Shown here: positions 9,283 through 20,400 of the stretch, piece after piece
Layout of the letters: each line of letters opens with the position of its first letter
How positions within the stretch are numbered: the stretch's first letter is position 1
Origin: Mesostigma viride
Lineage: Eukaryota; Streptophyta; Mesostigmatophyceae; Mesostigmatales; Mesostigmataceae
Assembly: GCA_009746045.1 (NCBI GenBank)
Contig: RPFO01000299.1
Coordinates: 2,176,130 to 2,233,629 of the forward strand
DNA length: 57,500 bases
Reading direction: 5' to 3'
Notes under the pieces: generated by a model
The model's database searches: none
Seen by the model: only the letters and a program-made list of their open reading frames with translations
What the model was told of the DNA's origin: nothing
Translations under genes and position numbers: made by a program

Positions 9283-10420
9283 TCAAGCGTCGGGCAGCTC
9301 CTCTGCCTCGCGCTCTGCCTCAGCGGCGGCTTCTCTCTCCCGCTCTTCAGCAGTGACAGCCACCGGCGTCCTCACCCGAGGAATAGCTCGCACCTCCTCC
9401 TCAGAATAAGGTCCAAGAAGGCGACTGACGGGCCTCCCGTCTGTGGTTTGGTCAAACGGCACACTCCTCTCGTTAGGGCGCCTGCCCCACACCACGTTAC
9501 GCACCCAGCGTCCTCCCCACCTCGTCGCTCGTTGTATGCCCCAAGGCCGTAGGTGCTGTAGTCGTGCAACGGCTCCGGCGGGATGTGATAATCTGCACGT
9601 TGCCGCTCGGAGAACCCTGCTGCAGAACCGTCTCCCTCGTCCAACTGCTGGGACGAGCGTACAATAACACCCGACGGGCGGTCGACGAACTCGTCGTGCA
9701 CTGCCTGTGGGGACAGCTCCCGACCTGTGACGATTTCCACCGACGGACCGTATGCACCGGGGGCTCCAACAACACGAGGGGTGTCTAATGTGGACCAGAT
9801 GCCGGCAGGACGCGTGGTGATAAGCCACCGATCTGCGTGGCCTCGCGACTCTTGAAGCAAAATGTTAACAAGGTGCTCACAGGTTTGAGCAACTACTTCT
9901 TGCGAGGACCAGGGGCTGTCCTGCTCACGCACCTGCGCGTCACGCACGAGATGTGAAGCGTTCGTCCCTCACCGAGGGAACTCGTCGCGACCCAATGGTT
10001 AAATAATCGGGTGGCACCAAGGCTGATGGCGACTAACTGTCCCAACGCCTCTCGAGCAAGATCCAAACCGTGCAGCGTAACGTGACCACCTTGATAGGCG
10101 ATCTCAAGGCTGTAGATAAGCGCTGCGACCTCGTCTCTCAGCGCAATCAAGCGCTCCACCGTCACACGACTCGTCTCCCCCGGAGAAGTCGTGGCCCGCA
10201 CACGCATCACAACAGGGTCGTTGGCAGACGGCCCTTCCGAGTTGCCGAAAACAGCTACCCAGCCTCCCCGCGCCAAGCCCCTCGCCAAATGCGCAGCTTG
10301 CACAAACGTGGACGCGGTTTCTGGCTGGCTGTATGGATGCAGAGGTCCTTCTGCCTCCTGCCGCGGCACTGCGGCTCCTTGGCTTGGCGATTGCTCAAGC
10401 GCCGGAATTTCTTCCGACAT
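9283..10420 (-). pseudogene. Unknown ORF upstream of Copia gag (frameshifted)
   Basis: Coding-like sequence starts at the ATG at 10420 (MSEEIPALEQ), only 27 bases from the 5' LTR. It continues through three frames, changing near 9970 and 9530, and ends ...EREREAAAEAEREAEELPDA at 9283, 59 bases before the Gag ATG. Joined, it would be roughly 370 residues. Segments include ERLIALRDEVAALIYSLEIA and a charged Glu/Arg/Ala-rich helical tail. I recognise no domain. The frame changes could be indels or one small intron: a GTGAGG donor lies near 9960. Its place between the LTR and gag is unusual for Copia elements. Confidence 0.55.
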
Positions 10421-10447
10421 GAAATGCGCCACGGAATCAATAGTACG
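10421..10447 (-). other. Copia leader between 5' LTR and first ORF (primer-binding region)
   Basis: The leader is only 27 bases. Read on the minus strand it begins CGTACTATTGATTCCGTGGC. A primer-binding site should start here, but the sequence lacks the usual TGG beginning, so either an internal tRNA segment or another primer may be used. Confidence 0.45.
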
Positions 10448-11097
10448 AGTTAGACGAAACCAGCCCAGAGCGTGTGAGCTCTTGGTCTTTCACGCAAAGC
10501 TTGAGCCAATTGCTGGGGACAGCAATCCTTAGCCCAAACACCAAGCCACACCTTGTTGGTCACTTCCACGTTCAAGTGGGCAACCAGAGCGCGTGCTTCC
10601 GAGATAGCTTGGCCATCCCCATGACCAAGCTATATGCCTCTTTGTTGCTCCTCGTTCCCATCGGTGTGACGAGGCATGTTGCAGGCTTGCTAGCAAATCC
10701 TCAACGTCCACTGGCATCCTTGCAGAGCCAGGACGAACTGGATTTACCTAGCTACCTGCAACCTAGGAAGTACAGGACCTGTCACAAGCCTGCAAGACCT
10801 ATAGTATCCTTGCAGCCTTGTGCCAGTTCCAGTACCCCACCAGTCGCAGGCTGCTGCCCCTCCTGGTCTACGTGGACTACAGTCACGTGATAGTCAGGCT
10901 AAGCCTGTGCAGGCACGGCCTGCCACGTGTCCTGTCCACTACCCCAGAAGGTTGCACCCTCGCTGACCGCGGACGGCCAGGACTTCGGGACCTCATATCT
11001 TTCTTGTCCCTTGTCTGTTTCAGGCGGTCAGCACGGCGTTGGAAAGGTCTTTCCAAACTGCATCCACTTAGCATATTGGTTGCCCAAAATGCTAACT
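10448..11097 (-). repeat. Copia 5' LTR
   Basis: A 650-bp copy of the LTR at 2622-3268 with the same AGTTAG/CTAACT ends, directly followed by the second TCAGC duplication (11098-11102). It would carry the element promoter; no specific promoter motif was identified. Confidence 0.92.
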
Positions 11098-11102
11098 TCA
11101 GC

Positions 11103-11342
11103 ATGGACGAGGACTACACCCCTGCACAGCTGGCGGCAAGGAGCAAGGTCTGGAATCACGCGAAGGTCGTGGCCATCCGGGATGGGTACGTACAGGGAGG
11201 GAAGCGTGTGCAGATGCGTTTGAAGTCGGATGGTCGCTGGGTTGCCTCCTTTGACGGTGTTGAGATTAACACCACGGGTGCAGAGTCTCGTAGTGAGAAG
11301 TCTCGTGGTGAGAAGCGTGCTGCCCCTGGTGGTGACCAGTAG
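11103..11342 (+). CDS. LINE ORF1 protein, C-terminal 79 residues
   Basis: This continues the reading frame broken at 2621. It reads MDEDYTPAQLAARSKVWNH, then GKRVQMRLKSDGRWVASFDG, the usual C-terminal domain of L1-type ORF1 proteins (a short helix followed by a beta hairpin). It ends in a basic, Arg/Ser-rich tail and a TAG stop. The downstream ORF2 begins 74 bases later. Confidence 0.85.
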   Translation: MDEDYTPAQLAARSKVWNHAKVVAIRDGYVQGGKRVQMRLKSDGRWVASFDGVEINTTGAESRSEKSRGEKRAAPGGDQ

Positions 11343-11416
11343 GTAGACAACCTTCCTCGTCGGCTCGCGGCTAACAGGCTTCGGAGACAGCCTCTAAACA
11401 GTCCCGTTCCACTACC

Positions 11417-14400
11417 ATGCCTCGACCTAACCGTCGGGTGAAAGCCATGGTGGTGCCGGTATTTCGGGCCACAACCTCATCTGTCAAATGTCAGATTCGT
11501 AAAACCCAACGTTTGCTAGATTACCTACGCCTCGGCGTTGTGCAATCAGCCCCAACCCCGAATACCCAGAGCAAGCGGCAGGCTCGCATCCTACGCTTGC
11601 AGGACAAAATAAATGCGATGAAAAGCACTATTTCTACCGCTTCCCTTCCCCCCTCCGTTTCACCCCCACCCCCACCCCCCGCCGCATCCACCCCCATCAT
11701 CCATCGTCGTCCTCCCCTGGTGGGCCAGCAGGCATCCTTGGCCCTTGCCACTTTTAACACCCGCACACTGCTAGATGACGACCATAGCTGCCGGGTAGAG
11801 GAGCTAGTCGCATTCTGCATTGAGCATCGTGTATCTATATTAGGCGTCCAGGAACACCGCCGCACGGTGCCACTTGGCATGGTGAGCACTGATCGCTTGG
11901 CGGGTGGCTGGAGGTTTTACTTTGCTGGCAGCGGTACGTCTGGCCAAGGTGGTGTTGGTCTTTTGTGCTCGCCGCTGGCAGTTGCTAGCCTCAGCACGCT
12001 TAAGTTTCTAACCCCACGCCTTATGGTAGCACATTTCACCTCTGTCGAGGGGCGGTCTAAACACCACCTCACGGTGGGGGTGGGCTACGCACCCCACAGT
12101 GGTCTACTTGATTCGGCCCGTGAGGAGTTCTTCGAATCCTTGCATGACCTTGAGAGGGTCACCCCGGCCCGCCACTTTTTGGTTATGCTGCTTGACGCCA
12201 ATGCCACGCTCCCCGTGGGCACTGCTGGCAGCCGCTTTGCGCCTGCTGACACTACTGCTAACGACAACACTCCCCTGTTTTCTGCCTTTTTGCGGGATAG
12301 CGGGATGGTTGCTGTCAACTGCCACTTCCAACGTCCCTCACAGGACTTGGTCACTTTTCGTGGCCCTAACGGCCGTCAGGCCTGTTTGGACTACGTGGTG
12401 GTACGGCAGTCCAGGTGCACCTCGGTTCTGGACACCCGAGTGTTTGACACGCCGACGGTGTGCTCTGACCACCGGTTGGTGCGCGCGACCCTTCGGCTCC
12501 GGTTCCACGTCCCCGCGCGCCGCGCCCCAGTGGTCCGCCCTGACTGGTCTGCTCTACGTCCGGTCAAGGGAGATCCTGAGGACTGGACGGACGCCGAGCA
12601 CGAGCGGAACTGGTGCCGACGGAAGTACCTGTCGGCCCTGGACGCCCGGGCGGACGTCGACGAGCTGGACAATGGTGCCCCCAACGCAGCCATTTTTGCG
12701 GGCTTTGCGGCCCGTGCCCCGTTGCTGGCGGCCCGGCACCTGCCGGTCATGCCCCGCCGCCGCCCCGGCCCGCTCTACCGCCAGGACCCCAAGGTCTTGG
12801 CCGCCCGGCACCGCCTCAAGCGTAACCGGGACCCGGCCGCTGCAGAAACCATTGCTCCAGGCCGCCCTTGTGGAGGCCTACGAGCACGCTCAGGACGCGG
12901 AGGCGGCCCAGTGCATCGCGGATGCCAAGGCCTGCCAGGCCCGCAACCAGGGCAAGGACATGTGGTACCACCTCGACCGGCTCGGCGGCCGGCGGCAGCG
13001 CACCCCGGTGGAGCACACGGGGGACGGCACGGCGCCGGTAAGCCTTGACCGCTGGTTGGCCCACAATGTTTCCTTGACCGGTGGGGCTCGCGCCCCCCCC
13101 CCGCCGCTTCACCCCGAGACGGCCGCCCGCCTCGGGGTCGCCGGACCCCCGCCGCCGCCAGCGCCCCCCTCCTCGGCCGCGGACTACCAAGTCCCCGCCC
13201 TGCAGGAGGGCTGCCTTGCCACCAACGACGTCGTCCCCCCCTTCACTTTGAAGGAATTGGACGGCGCCCTTGCTCGCCTAGCTGCGGTACGATGCGGCGG
13301 TCGGTGCCGACCACCTTTCTGCTGAGCTGCTGAAGACCCCTGATCTGGCGGTTAGGGATCTTCTGCTGGCGTTCTGCAACCGTGTCCTGCTCTCTGACGA
13401 GCCTCCACCTGCTGAGTGGCAGACGGCCATCCGCGTCATGCTGTACAAGAAGGGCTCTGCTGCTGACCCCGGCAACTACCGGGGTGTCTGCCTCCAGAGC
13501 GCCGCGCTGAAGGTCTTCATGCGCATGATGCTGCACAGGCTCCGCGCCGCGCTGGACCCCCACCTGGGTGAGTCTCAGATGGGTTTCCGTCGTGGTCGTA
13601 ACACTGTCATGGCTGTGTTTGTCGCGCGCCGGTTGATGGAGGAGGTGCGTCGACTTCCCCCTGACAGTTTGCCGCTGGTCTTCATTTTTGTTGACTATAT
13701 CAAGGCCTTTGACACGGTTCTCTGGGAGGCTCTTTGGGCCATCCTAGCTCTGGATCGGGTACCACCTGCGTTTATTGCTGCCATTCGCCGTCTGTATGAG
13801 GGTTCACAGGCAGTAGTGCGGACTGCGGAGGGCACCACTCCACCATTCCCCCTTCACCACGGGGTGTGGCAAGGTTGTGTCCTGTCCCCATACCTGTTCA
13901 TTATTGTCGTGGATCACGTCATGCGCCGGGCACGTGCGCGCTTTACTGCTCTTACATAAGGGGTTCGAGCCAGGCTTGGACATCCTTAACGTGAAAGAGC
14001 ACGGCGGGGTTAGACCGGGTTACCGCCTTGCCGACCTGATTTATGCGGATGATACCACCCTCATCGAGAGCCCCGAGCACATTCAGACCTGGCTGCATGG
14101 ACTATCTGGGCCTGGAGGCGCGGGCGGTGGGGCTGGAGATTAGTGTCAAAACTGAGGCGATGGTGATAGGAGCATCCAGTAAACCACCGCTGCCGCGCCT
14201 GCTCGACGGGACGGAGGAGGTCCCGTTTCGCGACCGCTTCAAGCTGTTGGGGAGCTGGCTTCCTGACACCGCCGACGATGTGGACACCCGCATTGGCCTT
14301 GCCTGGGCCAAGCTCCGTTCGCTCACACACTACTGGCGCTCGAAGGGCCTGAACGGGCACCGCAAGCGCATGCTCTTCAAGGTCCTCGTCCTCACGGTGC

Positions 14401-14914
14401 TCACGTATGGCGCCGAGGCGTGGACCCTCCCCCCCAAACTGGCAGCTCGGCTCGACGGCACAGTTTACAGGATATGCTCCGGCAGGTCCTTAATGTAGGT
14501 TTTTCCGAGCGTCCGTCATCAGAGTCTCTGTATCATGGCATGCCTCGTGTTTCGGACGAGATTAGACAGCGTAGGATAGCATTTGTAGGACACCTTGCCC
14601 GCACCAGCCAGGTCGACACCACCCTTGGTCTGGCCGGCCCCCAGCGGCTTGGACAGCCAGGGCGGCACATGCTGACCTGGCCTGGCCCCAAGGACATTCC
14701 CAAAAGGGTAGGGAAACCTGTCACCAACTACGTTCAGATGCTGCTGGACGACCTCGTGGTCCCAGCCCAGTTTGAGCACCGCATCCACTCTCTCTCCCGT
14801 CTTTGGACTGCCATGCAGGACAAGACGCGGTGGAAGAAGATTGTCAAGGCGCACACGCCCGACCCTGTGGGCAAGCCACCTCCCCCCAAGCGGAGGAGGC
14901 GTTTTGATGAGTAG
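11417..14914 (+). pseudogene. LINE ORF2: APE endonuclease and reverse transcriptase (frameshifted)
   Basis: The ATG at 11417 opens a 543-codon frame with an apurinic-type endonuclease: LALATFNTRTL, ILGVQEHRR, VGYAPHSG, LLDANATLP, CLDYVVVR and VCSDHRLVRATL correspond to its catalytic and DNA-binding motifs. Reverse transcriptase follows across other frames: VMLYKKGSAADPGNYRG, SQMGFRRGRNT, VDYIKAFDTV, GVWQGCVLSPYLF and the catalytic LIYADDTTL. A C-terminal domain runs to RRRRFDE at 14914. Frame changes occur near 12840, 13285, 13955, 14090 and 14470. All catalytic motifs survive, so decay is recent or the indels are assembly errors. Confidence 0.85.
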
Positions 14915-15066
14915 TGCAGTTAGGATTTTCTAGATAGAGTTAGGATAGTTCGATCACGCGGCTTCCCCCACCCCATCCATCATGAAATATGTGCTACATG
15001 ACCTCCCCACGGAGGCATGTTATAATTTTTTTAATTAATTAAAATTAATTAATTAATTAATTAATT
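14915..15066 (+). repeat. LINE family A 3'UTR and TTAA tail
   Basis: It contains the family's terminal motif GTGCTACATGACCTCC with a small hairpin (CTCCCCACGGAG) and ends in a TTAA-based tail (15028-15066). Reverse transcription of the element RNA would begin here. Confidence 0.7.
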
Positions 15067-15420
15067 TTAAACTCGTGCTCCCGTTGGGGAGTCACGGAGC
15101 ACCGGAGTGCTTTTAATCCCTGTATGTGCACAACAGGACTGGCCCCTATAGACTTGAAAGTACCCAACAGTAGACAATATTAGTTCAGTTTTAGGGGACA
15201 ATATTAGTAATTTATCGCGGTCCTCGCTGTGGGATCGAATGGGGAGAATGCTGCCAAGCAATTTGTTCGAATCGGTCTGGCCGGGTAACCTATAGATGCA
15301 GAGCGGTCCACTAAAGAGCAGATCGAAGCTCAGGCGGGGGTGCCACACTCAAGCCCGGGAGTGCGATTGCGCTTCGATCCGCGTCTTCTTCAGTGCACAT
15401 GCAACTTAGCTTAATTGAGT
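15067..15420 (-). repeat. 3'-end fragment of a minus-strand LINE
   Basis: Beginning at about 15070 the sequence ACTCGTGCTCCCGTTGGGG, then GAGTGCTTTTAATCC, matches 48068-48120 and (reverse complement) 16838-16895. Read on the minus strand it ends with a GTGCTCC/GGAGCAC hairpin and abuts the TTAA tract, so it is a LINE 3' terminus pointing left. The rest of the stretch has no recognisable coding. Confidence 0.55.
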
Positions 15421-15459
15421 GAGCTTGTGAGCTGAACATGGGCCATGCCTGTTTGCTGA

Positions 15460-15840
15460 GTAGAATAGTTAGGGTTTTCCTTGATTACTGAGATTAGCTT
15501 AGAGTTAGATTAGTTCGGTTTCGCGGCTTCGCCCACCTCCATCCATCCAGCAAGGGACTATGTGCTACACATGTGATCTCTGTCGACACCGCCCTTGGTC
15601 TGGCAGACCCCCAGCAGTGGCTTGGCCAGCCAGGGCGGCACATTGTGACCTGGCCTGGCCCCAAGGGCATTCCCAAAAGGGTAGGGAAACATGTCACGAA
15701 CTACGTCCAGATGTTGCTGGATGACCTACTGGTCCCAGCCCAGTTTGAATACCGCATCCACTCTCTCTCCCTTCTTTGGACTGCCATGCAGAACAAGACG
15801 CGGTGGCAGAAGATTGTCAAGGCTCACACGCCCGGCAGCG
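15460..15840 (+). pseudogene. LINE family A fragments: 3'UTR piece plus ORF2 C-terminus
   Basis: 15460-15575 resembles the 3'UTR at 14915-15000 (GCGGCTTC...CATCCATCC, GTGCTACA). It is followed directly by an ORF2 C-terminal fragment (VTWPGPKGIPKRVGKHVTNY, WTAMQNKTRWQKIVKAHTP) closely matching 14606-14862. The order 3'UTR then C-terminus shows two separate fragments joined head to tail. Confidence 0.75.
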
Positions 15841-15889
15841 AACAGCTGAGCGTGGCTGGCCGGGATGTCCAGCGCGTCGACGAACGCCT

Positions 15890-16915
15890 CTAGCTAGCTG
15901 CCGCACGCTTGTGGGCGCGTTTTTCAGGGAAGTCCTCCAGAGCGTCGTCAGATTTCTCAAGCAACTGCAGTGTGCGCAAATCAGGTGGTGCCACGTGCTT
16001 ACGAAAGGGCGAGGGGAATCGCAGGCGGATGCGGGCGGTGACGATGCGATGACCGGAGCGCACCAGGGGGATCACGTACGTGCGAGCGAGCAGCTAGTAC
16101 AGATCCTTGATGACGCTTGCGCATTACAACATAGTTGATGCAGCGTTCAGTGCCAGTTGGCGAGGTGTGTTTGACCGAAAGCATCTGGACTATGTGGAAA
16201 GCGGGTGTTGGCAGTGACCAAATCGCATGTCGTAAGCAAATCAGCAAAAAGTTCAGTGTTGACATTGGAGACCGTACTGTTGGGGGCGTGCTGACATCCG
16301 CCAGTACCCGGTGGTAGCATTGCGTTGGCGTCCAGTAGCAGAGCGAGGTAGTTGCGACCAGGGATGCCGTTCGCCAGGTTCTCCAGCGCAGCAAAGAAGT
16401 CCTTGCAATCTTGTTCTGGGTGGCCGGAGTGGGGTGCGTAACCGACGCCCACCGTACGTCAGGGCGTAGGTCGAGTGGCCCTCCACCGAATGGAAGGTGG
16501 CCACAAGGAGCCGAGCGTTGACCAGCTGGGGTTCGCCCATGTGGCGTACAGCGAGCGGGGAGCAGAGGAGACCGACGCCCCCGTTCCCAGTGCCGTCGCC
16601 GCCTCCGTAGTAGAACCGCCAGCCGTCGATGTCGTCAGCAGCAAGGGCAGTCGGTCCGCGGGCCGATGCAGTGCGCCTGTGTTCTTGGATTCCCAGGATG
16701 GCGATATTATTGTCGATGCAGAAACCAATAAGATTGGAGACTCGATGGCACTGACAGTCGTCACTGCGCAGGCAGTTCACGACAGCGGTCAGCGTCGGGT
16801 TGGAGCGTGCGGGCGTTGAAGTTGAGGTTGTGCACATACACCTGGATTAAAAGCACTCCGGTCCTCCGTGACTCCCCAACGTGGGAGCACGAGTATAATT
16901 ACTTACTTACTTAAT
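15890..16915 (-). pseudogene. Twin-primed LINE copy: inverted endonuclease piece plus plus-strand 3' end
   Basis: 16837 down to 15890 encodes, on the minus strand and across several frames, the APE endonuclease (NNIAILGIQEHRRT, GGVGLLCSPLAV, VGYAPHSG, LLLDANAMLPP, CINYVVMRKR). Immediately to the right, 16838-16895 is the plus-strand LINE 3' terminus (TTAAAAGCACTCCGG...GGGAGCACGAGT) followed by a TTAC-type tail to 16915. An inverted internal segment joined to a correctly oriented 3' end with a tail is the hallmark of twin priming during LINE insertion. The endonuclease N-terminal side faces the junction, as that mechanism predicts. Confidence 0.7.
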
Positions 16916-17209
16916 TCATGAATTAACGGGCGCCGCGGGGCGCGCGCCCGTGGGGAGAAAACTGTCCAGAACATGTGCCCCTAAGGAAAGGTGCTTACTG
17001 CAGATGCATGGCAGCCCATTTCTTCTTGTCATCATGCGGATTGCGGGCGCGGAGTACGGAAAGTCTGGCCAGAAGCCCGGCATCCTTACGCAGTTGTGTC
17101 ATGATCACATAGATCTATAGGTCCGGGGGGCGCATGGTGAGTGAATGACACTTGCATTTATGAATGAATGAATGAATGCATGTGATGCAGTCACGTGCGT
17201 GCTTTTAGG
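16916..17209. other. Intergenic stretch with TGAA microsatellite
   Basis: It holds a short (TGAA)n tract at about 17157-17178 and a GC-rich inverted segment near 16930-16955. No gene was seen. Confidence 0.5.
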
Positions 17210-17214
17210 TTACA
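17210..17214 (-). terminator. TGTAA polyadenylation signal of the zinc-transporter gene
   Basis: On the minus strand TGTAA lies about 230 bases after the stop codon at 17444. TGTAA is the dominant polyadenylation motif in volvocine and related green algae. Confidence 0.5.
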
Positions 17215-17443
17215 ATGCTTAGTCATTATTCCTGGACTATTTTGTTAGTCGAAGTGTTGTCTCGAGTGGCAATAGATCCAGGCCAGTGAGCCATGCAACA
17301 CACGACAGGAAAAATTGTCAAATGATCACAACATTTCCATGCCTGTGAGCGCTGCCTTCAAGATCAATACTTGTCAGTCAATGGTACTATTTAGTTTTTT
17401 CACAACATTTTCAAGACATACTACTGATCAATAACCCAACCTA

Positions 17444-20400
17444 CTACAGCCGCTTGTCCACTACATGGTTGTGATCATAATCATCCAAGTCGTTGTGCCA
17501 ATGCCCGCTGCTGCCTTCGTGGTCCCCATAGTGGTCATCATCATGGCGCCCGTGCGCATGCCCATGCCCGTGGTCGTGCCCGCGGTCATGATCGCAAGTA
17601 TGGTCATCATGCATGCCGTGGTGGTCATGCCCATGCCCACATGCCCCATGCTCATGTCCATGCTCATGTCCATGGTCATGCCCGTGGTCATGCCCATGGT
17701 CATGCCCGCCCTCATGCCCGTGGCTCTCATGACCCATGCTACCCCCGTGGTCGTACGGCACCCACTTGGGCGCCGTCTGCTGCACAAACGTCGCCCCCCC
17801 GCTGCTAACCGCCATTACGGCCGCGTGCGTCTCCATGGCTGCCACCTGGCCCAGTGCCCGCGCCCCACTGCCAATAGGGTGGCCATATGCGGCGAAACCC
17901 TGCTCGTGGTCGTGGTGGCCACCGTGGCCGTGCGCGCTGCCGGCATGCCCGGACTTATCCTTCTCCACCTGGATGGTCAGGTCGATGGTGCCCAGGTTGA
18001 GCTCAAACGTGCGGTGGACATGCTGGCGCACGCGCGCCTCGTCCGCGTCGCTGCGCACCTGTGGTCATGGATAGTGGTGGATCGCGCGCGCAACCAAAGG
18101 CGCAGGCATGTGTTGGGGTTGAGTAGGGTTGACAGTGCGCGTCACCAAGACAGGTGGTTATCGTGGTGGTGGACGCTGGGTGAAGCAAGAAAGATCGCGG
18201 CGTGTGTAGGGTGCGCACGTGTACAAGGTATGTGGGGTTGGCAAGAGAAGGGGTCAAGGGGACAAGGGGCACCGTTTGCTTTGGGGGGAAGGAGGGGGGG
18301 GGGGGGAGAATAGGGGCGCAAGTGCATCATAACAAGCAGCCTGCGCGGCACGATTACCGAACGTGAGCAAACCAACAAGAAGCTTGAGCGCCATTTGCCT
18401 ATTCCCTTGCTACAGCGCCATGTCAACAGTAGAGCGCATGCTGGTCAGTACAAGTTTTCCTCCACCAAAGAAGAGGGTTCAGCACTTTTGGCTAGTAGAA
18501 ATTGGACACCGCCCATCGTTGCCACCTGCTACCAGCATGCATGTGCCTCGCTCTTTCTAGCCCGACCGAAGAACAGAACCATACGTAAAGGATCCATGAG
18601 AAAGCGCTCAACATGACCACCCAACGAGCATCTGGTGCCAGCGCAGCACTGGGGGTATCCCACACACCTGTCAAGATCACCAACCTTGATGCGTATCGCG
18701 TGCCTACCTGCCCGCTTGCTGCGGGCTGGCGGCCTCACTAGCAACAGACCACCCACAGTGCCAGGCCAGGGTCTCTGTCTGCGATGCACATCAAGCAGTC
18801 CTTACTGATATCGATGAGACAACCAGCGCAGGCCAGAAATCTGGAGACTTCAGGACATTATATACATAGTCTCGTTGATGATAGGAATTGGAAGGCCCTG
18901 ACTAGTGGTTGCCTTGTCAAGCCACATAGGTTGTTCATGCACGTGTCGATATCCCTGATAGGCCATAACCTAGATAGGCCACCTAGATAGGCCACGCAGA
19001 GGATCCCTACCCGCACACAGACGGACGCCACCACGGTACCAGGTGTCAGCATCCAGATGTGCTGGTTGGCGCACTCGTACACGCCCTCGCACGCCGCCGC
19101 CTGGCAGGGTGGGCAGCCACCATAAGGCAAAAGTGAACCGAGGGAGGGCGGTGTTTACAGTCAGGGGGGTACACGGTTGTGAGGTCGCAGGCACTAGATG
19201 CGCTCCCGTCCAACGCAACATGACACGAGACGCCATCCACGCAGCCCCACTAAGGCATGGCAGAGACCCCTCCACGTGGCAACTCCCCAAGTTCACATAC
19301 CCCAAGATATGGCAATTTTATCTCACATGGCCGAGCGGGCAGCAACACGCAGGCTGGCAAGCACATCATGTGTACAAGATAACCTCGAATCTGATGTAGC
19401 ATAGAGCCCATGGCTCCCCCCCCTTCGCCACCCCTCCCCGATGTTATCAGGGCGCAGGCTCAGGTGCCCTCTACCCGGGCGATGCGCCCACATCCCCCCC
19501 CCCCCTCACCTCGCGCAAGCACTTTGTGATGGCGGCCGGAGGCATCGCGGCGGGTGCCGTCTGCAGCAGTACCGCGGCCGCCGCGTGGAAAAGCGGCATG
19601 GCCACCATGAGTACTGTGGCGGAGACCAGCAGGTTGACGATGGCGTCCGCGGCAGGGACGCTGCGGGCCGAGGCAATACAGGAGTATGGCAAGCAGGAAG
19701 ACAGCGATGCAGAGATGCCAGGTCAGATGGGAAGCAGGGCACAAGTATGACAATGCAGAAGCACTATAGAGTGCTAGTGTGGGTACCTTCAAAGATCCTT
19801 AAAATAGTATTTGGCCATTTCTTATGGATGACAACATCCTGGATCAGAATCTTTAAGCAGTGGTAAGCAGCTTGCTGCCTTTGTGGCAAGGGCCTCTAGA
19901 TCACAGTTGGCCATGAAGTGCATGGTTGAATCACCCGAAACTAACATGCTAGCGCGGGACACAGGGTCTTGAGAATGGCCCCACCACTACATAGGATGAT
20001 GTTGGTGGGTTGAAGAAGGGCATGGAAACACATGGACATGCCCCAACATGGCCTGGCCTGTGCTCGTGTCCTCACAGAACGCTTGCACAATGGCTAGGAA
20101 AAGACCTTGGGCGCCTTACACAAGCTGCGATTATCACGTGTGTCTAATGCTGTCAATGCTATGGTTATCAAGCGATGCCATTATCGCGTGTCTAATGCTG
20201 TCAATGCTATGCTTACACAAGCTGCCATTATCACGTGTGTCTAATGCTGTCAATGCTATGGTTATCAAGCGATGCATTGAGCATTGTCATGGGCACTGGT
20301 GAAGGCACCAAACAAGATACGAGGGCAGCTAGTAGCACATGGTAGTGCACGGTAGCCCGTGGCCACCTCGCTCAAGAATGCGGCCACACACATGTCTCGT

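Larger units (their letters stand above)
2622..11097 (-). mobile_element. Complete Copia-type LTR retrotransposon
   Basis: An 8,476-bp element on the minus strand. It is bounded by near-identical LTRs (10448-11097 is the 5' LTR, 2622-3268 the 3' LTR) with 6-bp inverted ends AGTTAG/CTAACT and a 5-bp target duplication. Internal order on the minus strand: unknown ORF (10420-9283), Gag (9224-7839), in-frame UGA, pre-integrase and integrase, retropepsin-like domain, Copia-type RT, RNase H, stop at 4273, a long untranslated stretch (about 1 kb), polypurine tract. RT and RNase H sit after integrase, which places it in Ty1/Copia. The LTRs differ by about one substitution and two small indels, so insertion was recent, yet the coding region carries several frameshifts. 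Confidence 0.9.
1275..15066 (+). mobile_element. L1-like LINE (family A) hosting a SINE and a Copia element
   Basis: A non-LTR retrotransposon on the plus strand. The 5'UTR (about 1275-1655) shares motifs with the 5' ends of two other LINE copies (minus strand near 41500 and 49950), for example GCTCATAACTTTC and a following TATAATTT segment. ORF1 is at 1656-2621 plus 11103-11342, ORF2 at 11417-14914, and a short 3'UTR ends in a TTAA tail (15028-15066). The 5'UTR is split by a SINE-like insertion (1421-1518) and ORF1 by a Copia element (2622-11097). ORF1 is intact once both are removed, but ORF2 carries about five frameshifts, so this copy is probably immobile. The ORF1 type (coiled coil plus RRM-like domain, no zinc knuckle) and the APE endonuclease fit the L1 clade. 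Confidence 0.85.

Noticed and set aside
17465-18313. 282-codon plus-strand ORF rich in Met/Val/Pro
   Set aside because: It is the antisense shadow of the His/Asp-rich last exon of the zinc transporter (CAT/ATG-rich codons).
19460-19792. Separate 110-codon membrane protein
   Set aside because: It overlaps exon 7 of the transporter in another frame; the correct frame (TM6) splices in register with exons 6 and 8.
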